Source: Balanoglossus misakiensis
Taxonomy: Eukaryota > Hemichordata
Assembly (NCBI GenBank): GCA_040954595.2
Contig: CM082594.2
Location: 4,092,001-4,156,000, forward strand
Direction: 5' to 3'
Length of the DNA stretch: 64,000 bases
In this document: one piece after another, positions 12,436-22,653 of the stretch
Layout: each line of letters opens with the position of its first letter
Position numbering within the stretch: position 1 is the stretch's first letter
The notes under the pieces: model-generated
Told to the model about the DNA's origin: nothing
Databases searched by the model: none
What the model saw: the letters and a program-made list of their open reading frames with translations, nothing else
Program-made: the position numbers and the translations under genes

Positions 12436-12490
12436 CTTTAAATGTACGCAGTCATCTATGCAAATTTGGCCACCGTTGCTACGGAAAGTT
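12436..12490. mobile_element. degenerate one-ended copy of the 1636-1775 element
   Basis: TTTAAATGTACGCAGTCATC followed by the octamer and a GTTGCTACGG motif aligns without gaps over about 30 bp to the left end of the element at 1636, differing mainly by transitions. I see no matching right end, so this is probably a truncated old copy. Confidence 0.4.
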
Positions 12491-14796
12491 GAAATCCAGC
12501 CAATCACACTTATTTTTTTATTTTCTGTGTATTTGTCATCATTTGGTAGAACTGTATGTTCTCACGAATAAACCGAACGAGATAAAGACAATTTTCTAAA
12601 CCGTATACATTCGTGGACGCGTTCCCTGAAATTTTAACAAGTGTGATAATTTTTCGTAAGCAGCTGATGTTTTTACGCGACAAGTGATCGTAATTTGTTC
12701 CAGTTTATTGGTAATTTATGCATAAATTACGTGGTAATTACTTCAGTTTGTGGCTCACATTGCAAATTACAGAAATTGAGACCAATCCTGAAGCCACGGT
12801 TAGTAAGATCTCCGTTTTACGTCCACCAAAAAAATATTGGGATATGCGCATGTGTAAACGCTTGAAAAACGCATGCGCATAGAAAATGTACATTTGAACT
12901 GCACGGTAGCACCAAGTTGCGGGAAACGGAAGTACGCAATGGATGACCGGACCCAGGGGAAATATATCTGGAGGGTAATTTTTTGTGTTAACGCATCGTC
13001 TAACATTTTAAGTGGGCTGCTATAAACAAATAAAACTGTCCCATTCTGAAAGCCGTAACCTGGTTTGCGACAAAATATCGCCAAGAGCAAAAACTTTTAC
13101 AGGAAAAGGATCACGTCGCGTTCGTTCGTTCACAGGTTTTACCCGGAAACTCTACGCATGCGGACGTAAATCAAAGAATTAACTTACTTTGGCCACGGGC
13201 CACGGCCCAATCATTTTCCCTTCACAGCTATTTGGAAACTGACCGAGCTGTAAATTAGATTTGAGTTAAAAGTCATATTCCACATAAAGTACTTACATGT
13301 TATGTCTGTTGGGAGTCTGAGTGGACTCCTTGCTTGAAATACAGAAATACCATTCTCAGAAATCAAACTGGCAACGCCCTTTTGTTCACTAATCAACTTA
13401 TTTTTTTTTCTCGATAACACAAATATTTCGTTTTCTCGTCATGCATATGACAATCACATATGTCAGTTGAAAAATGGAAATATCAGAGTAAGGACATGAA
13501 TTTGGGAAAATATAAAAACGAATTTAGCGCTTTCATACTTCGATAATTTTATCATAGATGCGGGGTTTTTTTAAGGCTCTGTAATTTTATCGATTTTCAG
13601 ATCTAGTGTTGGACAACATATAAGGATTTTAAATAATCATGACTTTGGAGTGCGTACAGCAATGGTCGACCGACAAGTAAGTTTTTTTTCCCCTTATTTA
13701 TATTCTTATGTCAGTCCTGTATATAAACATGGATACAATTTTATACAGAGGCACTCGGCAATTTCGTGTTGCGTTACACCATTGAACTTGGTTTTGTTTA
13801 TAGCGTTCTCACCAAAGTTCGGTCAGAATCCCTAGTCAATGCTTTCTGTGGTGTTTTAATTAACCTTTGCGACATCTAAAGTGATTCGCGTGACCTTCAA
13901 AAGAAAGGTCAACACTTTAACCCAAACAAACGAAACCATATGAACTCAGACAAGGCCACCCCAGAATAAACAAAGTACAACAGTCAGAAAGTTTGACTAT
14001 CACATTCCAAGTTTGGCCTCTTTTTTGACTTGGGTAGTAGTTCTGTGTCCAGCTAACATTATGGGAAAATGTTTGTGATTTTGTTAGTTTCAAAGAGTGT
14101 ATTTCTCAAGTCTTTAAATTTAAAACTGAAAAGTACCCATGCATACCGTACTGTACTATACTGTACTGCAAGTGTAATGTAATGCACTATAATGTCCTGT
14201 GATACCGTTAAAAGCAGAACACAGAGGTAATTAACGCCGCGCCTGCAGAAAATTTTCATCGGAACCATTCATAAACGGCAGGAAATGACACATTGTGACA
14301 ATCATTTAGTTGAATTAAGGCATTGTCCACACACAAAAAACAGCAATAGCAACTTACAGGTTTTGTCTGAAAGGGGCAATTATGCCTTTGAAACTTAAAG
14401 TAAGGTGGTTTGTTGAAATGTCTATAGTCAAAATACCTCTATTACGCGGTTGCAGTGAAAACTAACCTAATTTACAGCCAATGCTAAGTGTTTCCTTTTC
14501 GCCATAAACGAACACTTTGGTTAATTGTGAATAACTACAATGATTCAGTCATTCCGACGAAAGGAGGGGGAAATGCAGAGTTACAAACGCGCTTTGTGTT
14601 CTCAATTCTCGTATTTTTCTGCCTCTTTTCACCGAATTATGTCAGTCATCTCAGAGCGTGCAATACTACTCACGGAGGAGGTAGTTGGTGATAATTTATT
14701 CAAATACACTAACATTCCGAATGTGAATTTCCTTGAGTAACCTGAAAAATGCGCCTTGCCCTTGCACCAAATGCAGGGACACGATGAAATTAACTG

Positions 14797-14813
14797 CGGG
14801 GAGGGGGGGGGGG
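14797..14813. repeat. G-rich homopolymer tract
   Basis: GGGGGA followed by 11 consecutive G on the plus strand, in intergenic DNA. Confidence 0.85.
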
Positions 14814-17800
14814 CACTAATTTCACCTAAAATGAGTTTTTGTTTGAAAATGGATACAATTTAACTAAAATAAGTTTTTTTGCATGCGATGACCTGGTTTT
14901 GTGCAGTAATTCTTTGTGCATGTATATCATGTATATGCGTGATCACACCTCACTCGAATAATAGAAATTCTGAAGTTGGATCTTCCATACGCGTTGCCCT
15001 ATAATCAAATTAGTATGGTCTTGTTGTAGACGGATATTCAGACATCTAAAGCTTGGTAATCACTCACACTGCGGTGTGGCGGAGGAACTCAATGATTTCG
15101 AAACCGTACCACTAATTTCTTGAATTAAACACGCATTTGTTTAGGTTGCTAGGTTTTCTTTTGAAGATAAGATAAACTATCTTATGCATAATAATGCAAT
15201 TTCGCACAAGCAACAACAAAAACATCGCCCGCCTCTTAATCTGGGGCGCTTGTGTTTCATCGAATGACCGTGATCTGGGGAAATGATTGAGCTTAGCCTA
15301 CCTGTGGATTCACGCTCGCAGCCTGCAGGCACTCGTTACGTCGTCGTCCATCATATTGACTGAATGTTGCACGTTATGCCTTCGAATGTTCACGGCAATA
15401 TCCCGAGAAAGTGTTACTGTGACCGATGTAAACAAGTTATTTGGTAGACACACTGCGAGAAGCGTGCAGAGCTGAGCTACAATTCATAGTTCGCGTTCGA
15501 CGAATTGGGATATGCAAATGAGCGCATGGATTTTTTAAATATAAATTTGCATAACAGGGGCCTGGTTCCTGTTTCGCGTACGCACGTCCACGCATCCTGC
15601 CCTGAATTGAAATGCACAGTTCTCGTAAAGTAGCCCTGATTCTCTGATTTGCCCAGGGACATATCTATATGCAAACGATGATTTCAAATTCACCAATATT
15701 CGAGAATGTAAAGTGACCCCAATCTCTCGTTATCGCGCAAAACCTCTGATGCAAAATAAGACAATTTTAAACGAGCGCAATTGCATACAAATCCGTCGAA
15801 AATTGGAATGCAATTTCTCTCGGTAGAGAGCAATTCTCCATTTTTTTGGTACTGACTAAAAAATTAACGATGAAAGGATTTTCCCGTCATGTCAGTATAC
15901 GGGGTGTGAAGTCATCTCTGACAACTGGTCATTTGGCATGTTTCAGTCTCTCAAAAGAAACTAAAAAAAGGCCTACCAAAATAATGCCCAAAGTTGACGA
16001 CTTTGCCTCTTTAAAGTATGTTGTTCCCCACGACCAACGTTCAGTGACAACTGTATCTTTAAGATTGAATCATCTTCCGGACCAATTCATTCCGGCCTTC
16101 CCTCGACACTACGGGTTAACATTCATGTTCATATATACTCGGGTTCTAAATCTATCCACTTTTTTGAACATTACTCTTTTCGTACCAGTGAACGACAGGA
16201 CAGCTGTTCCTCGAATTAGAGCGGGTTAATTGTCGCTGGGAGGTCAATAAAAACGCTTCGGGTGAGTCGAATAATTCTCTTCTCACTGGTGACCGACCTC
16301 TGCTGGGGTCGAGTAGGCAAATATTTCACTGTCCTCATTTTCACAGTCCACATTTATATACGTTAAAGGCCGACGATCGTCTTATGCGCATGTGCATAAT
16401 TTCGTGTCCGCAAACATTGTCAAATCCAAATGTTCTGCAATTTTTTCTTCGCCGCATTAAAATAACGGACTGCCTTCGCCTCTTTCCATATTTCATGCGC
16501 TCAGTATTATTAGAGTTTAGTTTTGTCCCTTCTTTTCACCCAATTTTCTGTCTTTTCTCGAACTCTGACATAGACTATGGTCGCCGCCATCCTGTATGTT
16601 GCTAGGGCAGCACACTGCCTTATAACATTGCCTTATATAATTTTGTAACCAGAGACTCTGGTGTGAATTCCCACGTGAAAAAAGCTTTACCCCTCTCTGA
16701 AAACACGTTAATCGCCAAAACTGGAAAGTGAAATTTCAGAGGCGCTTTGCAAAAAGAGCAATTTCGTCCAAGTTTCGTCAACTGGTGTGAATTCACACAA
16801 CCCCTTCGCACGGTGCTTGCACAAGTGTTGAGAAATCGGACATGACTGACTCACTTCAAAGGTCACTAGGTCTCAAGACCCGTAAATTCATCAGACAAAG
16901 ACTGTTTATAAATCTTCAGTGGCTGAGAGTAGTTACTGCAAGAGTGGGCACTTGTTCCCGCCAACATCCAAGATAAACATGTCAAAAACTCATACATTTT
17001 GTATTCATAATCTTTTGACGTAATTGTGTATTTCTTTGAGTAACCGTCGCTGCTCGGATCAGGCGTTGACCCGATATCTTGGTAAAACCGGAGAGTGATC
17101 GGGCGGGAAAATATTTTGACGACTAATAATCACAAGCAAAGATTATCAACAGGTGCGGTATCGAACCGTTAAAGGCAAGACGTACTTGAAAAACTCTCCA
17201 GACCTATACACAGACGACGTGACGCTTTTCTTCGGTCGCGTGGAAGGCTTGTTTAACTGCCGCAGTGCTTTTCAAAAACCATTAAAGCTCTTTATAAATC
17301 GTCCTTTGGTTAACGCGGAACAGGCATTTTTTTCATGAAATGTGATTTCCAGTGATTCGCAGATGTCATTGAGGTACGTGCCTCGAATGCACAAGTTAGA
17401 TTGCTCGTTAAATCTTTACTGCATTCGTGGCAATAACCTTTTATGCCATGGCCGTTGACAATTCAGATATCCTGTTTCGCGGAGTATCCCCGCCCTCCCC
17501 TGTCTCTTAATCAATGCCATATTCCGTGGTGGCAAGTACATGCGATTTACTCCGTTTTGATTTTTGTTATATATTAGTCAGAATTGGGTAGTACCACCTG
17601 GTCAGTGGTCTAAAGAGAGTCCCTGGTTCCATTTTTGGTAGTTACACAGAGTATCGTATTTAAAGTAAGAGTCGTACGCGTTTAAGATGTGGATTTTTAC
17701 CACAGTCTATATAGTATAGTAGTCCATAACCTAGACGTCGAATATCAGGGCCCTCGCTATATCCTACTACGCGGAAGAAAGCGAGATAGAAAAGTACAGC

Positions 17801-18180
17801 AAATGGCACTCAAGTACCATACAGTGAAGCAGCAAACTCGGAGAGGCTTTGTGAAGTCAAATGCCCGCAGTGTGTTTGAACTTTCGAAGGCATTTGTAAC
17901 AAAACGGCCTTTATTGTGCTGTCCCTGTAAGGCCGTATTAAACCGATGGACACTTGGGGACGCCACTTCGACTAAAGTGCTTTTGTCATCCGGGGCCAGG
18001 CAATATGTGCTCGTCCGTTCCGCATCGAATCGCGTACATTTGATACGACACGGCTGTAAATCGTATGACACGCTTCGTCCAATTGAATCTCTACGCTACA
18101 ATAACACCTCTCAGCTTCCGCCTGCGTTTTCCATGACAGAATCTTCACGCTTTGTAGTAAACGACTGAAAAGTTCGCTCG

Positions 18181-18199
18181 GGGCGGGAGGGGGGGGGGG
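18181..18199. repeat. G-rich homopolymer tract
   Basis: GGGCGGGA followed by 11 consecutive G. Another plus-strand G-rich tract in the same gap. Confidence 0.85.
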
Positions 18200-20773
18200 T
18201 ATCCATACCGATGCTTTCTCTCCAATGAAGGGCCTAAACGAATCATATTGCAGGGGGCTTAATATGCAATACATGCCTTAAGTACTACAGAAAACTAACT
18301 CCTATATTTTTGACATTTAAATACAGACCCCCCGAAAAAACACCCGACCTGTCCCTTTAAAGCCAAGACGCGTAAAAGCGGATTGATTAATGAATGAATG
18401 AATGAATTAATTATTCTTCAGTTATCACCAGAAAGTACTGGAGGAAGTGCATTAGCTTTGATGCCACACGGGAGCGTTTCTGTTCGGCACAAATAATTGA
18501 TTGGTGGAGATTTTCGCCCCATATTGACCATTCAAACATATACATGTACACTGGACTCTAGATCTTTTTTGTAGATTTGATAAATGCTCGTCGTACTTGA
18601 TCACTTGCTTTTGTTTTGATTTGATTACTTTTTGTTGATTGTTTTTGGATGTCGGTCGGTGTTTTGTCATCTTTGACTGGCGCGGATTCCTGCAGCCCCA
18701 CTCAATGTTTACGACGAGCCACGTGACAGTTAACGGTCCCCTCTTTGTGACAGAAATCAAAAGACCGCAGAAAAAAACATGCGTTCTGGTGTTTGACGAT
18801 GTTTTGAAGTTAATAAAGACGTGCCAACCGCTGTCTGCGCAGAAATAAAGCTGGACAGCGGTTCACACGCTCCGCAGAGAAAACGCGAGGTCATCCGTCA
18901 CAGCCAGGGGGTCGGTCCTCTCCATAGAATGTCTGCCGGGACACCGCCATGAATCGTCGCCGGTTGCCACAGCAATGACACGGGGCCCATTCACACGACA
19001 GGTTTTTTTTTGTGTCCGATGAAACTGTGTAATGTTTATTTCGCTCACAACACTGTGCTGAATGTGTCAACCCGGGCAGTCTGGGGCAAGATAAAAAACG
19101 TTTTCCGGTCCTCACGTGACCCCGTGACCGAGATGCATTCTCTTTGGGGAACTTTTTCGCACATCATTACTTGGCTCAAAACCGGACCACTCACCGTCGA
19201 CAAGTTAAAAAACCTACAGCTAGGCGATTTTCTTTGTGATTTTCACCAAATGGGCATAAAATTTCTGTAACCACCTCTGTGTTAAATGCACTTTTAAGTG
19301 TCTTTTTTCTTATCAGCAATCGTCGAAATTTGCATAATTGGAGACATTTTGGGTTTCAGATACGCTCCACTTACTACTGCCCGCAAGAACTAAATTGTGC
19401 CCCCCCCCCAAGAAATCCTTAAATGCCGGCCTGAAGTCGATTTTTTAAGTAGCTAACCGGAAAGCGGGTTCGCAGCTCTCAAACTGGTCTGAAGAAAGAT
19501 CTTAAAATTTCTGTATGTGATTAACCCAGTACTATTGTTTCATATTGCCATTGTTTTATAAGAAATGCTAGTATAGAATCTAGCAGCTGCTTTTTGTCCA
19601 AAATAATGATGTGTTCAAGGTACATGTATATACATTATAAGTATCATGGTGTTATTTTATTTCTCAGTCAGTGATTTTTATGGAGTGGCCGCGCTTCTTG
19701 CGTTGTGCCATCCGCGGGTTGATATCAACAGAGAACGTTCGAGTCCCGCCTGTTGATTCGGGATGGAACTTTGTGTGTGCACATCAATGAATCGCTGTCG
19801 CTCTTTCTGTCGCCGTGCAAAGTCGTGACTTACAACGCGAAAAGCTCACCCGCCGCCGTCGAAGACATCATAGCCAGATGCATAGATGTAAGATGGACGC
19901 TCACTGCGAAACACTCATGCGGCGAAAGTGGGTTTGGTACGCTTTCTTGAGGGCAGAGCATGTTTAGAAACGCAATCAAACGCTAACCTTGTTGGGTCGT
20001 TATAGCAATGCCTAGCAGTGTGTAAGTAACTTTGAATTGAGTCAATGTGTACTCACCCGGTCTACCGTATAGACTGTACTGCAATCCGGTCGCACGGAGA
20101 GTTTCAGAGTTTTGGCCAGATCTGTTCGTGCCACTGACGACAAAATCATTTAAGCGGGAGGATTTTCGCCACTCTCGAACTTTCACACCGCGTTCGCCAA
20201 TGGACGTGAAAGGCCACGCATCACCCGATGCTCTGAAACAGGCCAGCCAGCTCGGATGCGATTACACTCGAAAACGAGGTCCCTAAAAAGAGAAATGTTC
20301 ACACACGGTCCATTAACATACAATTGCTAAACCAACATCGACAGGGGAGAGAAGTGGGTGTCGACAGTGAAGGGAAGAGCAGCAAGCGTATATAATGCTG
20401 TTTTTTTTATTCGCGAGTCACAAATGTACCGGGCTCAGTTGAATTTTATAGTCTTTAAAAGGATAGCTGCTTCGCATTTTGAGCATTTTTCTTTCCTTCA
20501 CAGTATCCCGTCGACGTCTACATTTACTTCCGCTGTCTTGAAATTATGTCCTCCCAAGCTGTGGCAACGTTGACGCATCTGTCGAAGTAGGGCACAAAGT
20601 TGGGTAAATTCAAATTCCAACTGCATTCTGCTAATGTTCACGCATCTACTGTTTTTCTCATAAAAAAAGACAAACTTTTACTTTCGCGATTGTTTGTGAA
20701 TGCGCAAAGATCCCCTAGTTATGTATTGCGTTGGGTGATCGATGTTGCAATATTCGTGATACACGAGATGTAA

Positions 20774-20926
20774 GGGAGCTTTCATTAATAACGAAAGGGG
20801 GAGGGCCGGAATTGTCGGGGTGGGGGGGATATCACATCTTACTAACAACGACTACGGGAGGGTCACATTTTAGATGAACGACCGACCCAAATTTCTTCTG
20901 GCCCCTCATAATAAATGAAAGCTCCC
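20774..20926. mobile_element. small foldback element with TAA duplication (Harbinger-type MITE candidate)
   Basis: GGGAGCTTTCATT at the left end is matched by AATGAAAGCTCCC at the right end, a 13-bp perfect inverted repeat enclosing 153 bp in total. Both ends are flanked by TAA (20771-20773 and 20927-20929). A 3-bp TAA/TTA duplication and GG-starting ends fit PIF/Harbinger elements. There is no coding capacity, so the family is inferred. Confidence 0.55.
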
Positions 20927-22653
20927 TAATCTTACAATATACCGTGTTGTCACACGCATCATTTGGTAGGGACTGAACGGAACCATCCAGCCGAGGGGGT
21001 TCCGGCTGTTTGTTAGACAGGGTGCGGTGAAGTTTCTGTGAGTATTGAGGCCGCAGACTGAAACCTGCCCTTCTGCGAGGTCAAATGTCGAGAAGCCCGC
21101 TTGGAAGTAGTAGGCGTAACTCCGCACTGCGGGTCTCGCAGATCACGGGTTGTGGCCTGCGCATGCGTCAACATCTATGCCATAAGGAAGATTTCAGTTG
21201 TTTTGGATGAAGTGGGCATGAAAATGTGACCGCCTGTGGCGCTTTGCAAAAATGCCACTCTCCATGTGCACCAATGATAAAAACAAAGTAAACGAGCATG
21301 ACGGCCAATTGTGAATTTACTTTGTTTGTTTTTTACCAGTGTTTACGGTAACTTGGAGAAATCGTCGAAACTATTATCCGGGCCTCGGACCTGCGTAGTA
21401 TTACTTGCACCAATCAGGGAGTGGGTTGTTTTGCGGGACTGGTGCAGCTCCGCATTAGAGAAGTTGATTGGCCGATTGCCTGGTACAAGTTCAGTGGCAC
21501 GCCATGCAAATACATTGTAGTGACTTGGTCTCACTCACACTAGTTTGCTTGGGGTGCCACACCACAAAATAATTTGCATAAATGTGCGGTTGTGAGCTAT
21601 AACATCGCATGACAACACTGGCAAGTGCACTGCTGGAATCTGATTGGTTGATAGTAACAGTAGATTTTTTGTTAAAGACTCCCACCCTTTAATTTATTAC
21701 GCATAAGCAGAATAAAATGACTGCCGATTTACCAAGTTCAAGTCAAACTGCTGGTCGGGAACAGCTGATGAGAATAGCCCCCTCTGGAGTAACTGGCATA
21801 TGTGCCGTCATGTATCAAATTGGTCGGAAATGCTAAGTTGTGAACTCTAAATGACTATTGATACGTAGCCGATAATGTCGCTGTACAAATGACGTACAGA
21901 GAGTAAAAAATACCCCTCATGCACTTCCAGACAAAATGTGGGCGAGAGTATAGAATGTAGTCTGACACCTCTCGAAACCTACGTATATCTGATTGCAGTG
22001 CGGTCAACCTTCCCACACAGACCCCGTTTTATTTGGGGTTATCATTGTTACTCACTTTACGGTCATATTTCGTCTGATCAAGTTTTGTTCCACAACTCTG
22101 TTGCAGCATAATAAGCCTTATATAAAAAGGACAATGTTCTCATGTTTCACCGACAAATTCAGAAAACTAGTACTTTGGTAGATTTAAGTCCATCATGGAC
22201 CCTGGATAGAGGTCTATGAGCCTTGAATAGTTCTGCGTCTAAGGTTCGTAAATACAGTTGCCATGGAAATGGAAAAAAGAGGAAGCTTGACTTATAATGC
22301 ATTGTGTGACATCTCCTTATCACGTCATCTTCTCGTGACTTTCACTTTTTATAATCATTATTCGCATACTACATGTTCCCATGTTCCTTTGACCTTATTT
22401 CCGCTGAAAAGTTACTATAATTAGACTCAGTTTGGTGAGTCATGCAAAACTTCTGACGGGCGGTGTCATTTTCTGTTTCGTCGGCAAACAGGGAGGGACG
22501 ACCGTCATCATTACGAGGTTTTCGGCCGTCGTTACAGAACAAGTGTATGCTTTTGAGTGCCTCCTGCTTGATCTCGTCTTAATACCTTCTTCAGTTTTTG
22601 GTCAGGCGCGTTAGACTCGAGTATCGGCCCCTAAACTAACGATACTACGAACA

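Larger units (their letters stand above)
9156..22653. other. 13.5-kb intergenic region, no gene recognised
   Basis: The region lies between the divergently arranged SLC1 (minus) and TLR (plus) genes, so it should hold both promoters. I found no exon matching a family I know. The longest frames (9077-9658 minus, 15846-16229 plus, 17689-18168 plus) show no domain, signal peptide or splice chain, and the last has no ATG. What is visible: poly-G tracts, a degenerate TTAA-type element near 12436, a TAA-flanked foldback element at 20774-20926, and scattered exact octamers ATGCAAAT. A TATATATAAAAGG string at 9687-9699 points to no recognisable transcript. Confidence 0.55.

Noticed and set aside
17689-18168. 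159-residue plus-strand frame
   Set aside because: Begins with GTG, has no recognisable domain and overlaps a similar-sized antisense frame. Most likely chance.
19680-19770. tRNA-like sequence with GTTCGAGTCCCG
   Set aside because: A B-box-like string only. No proper A box or cloverleaf could be drawn.
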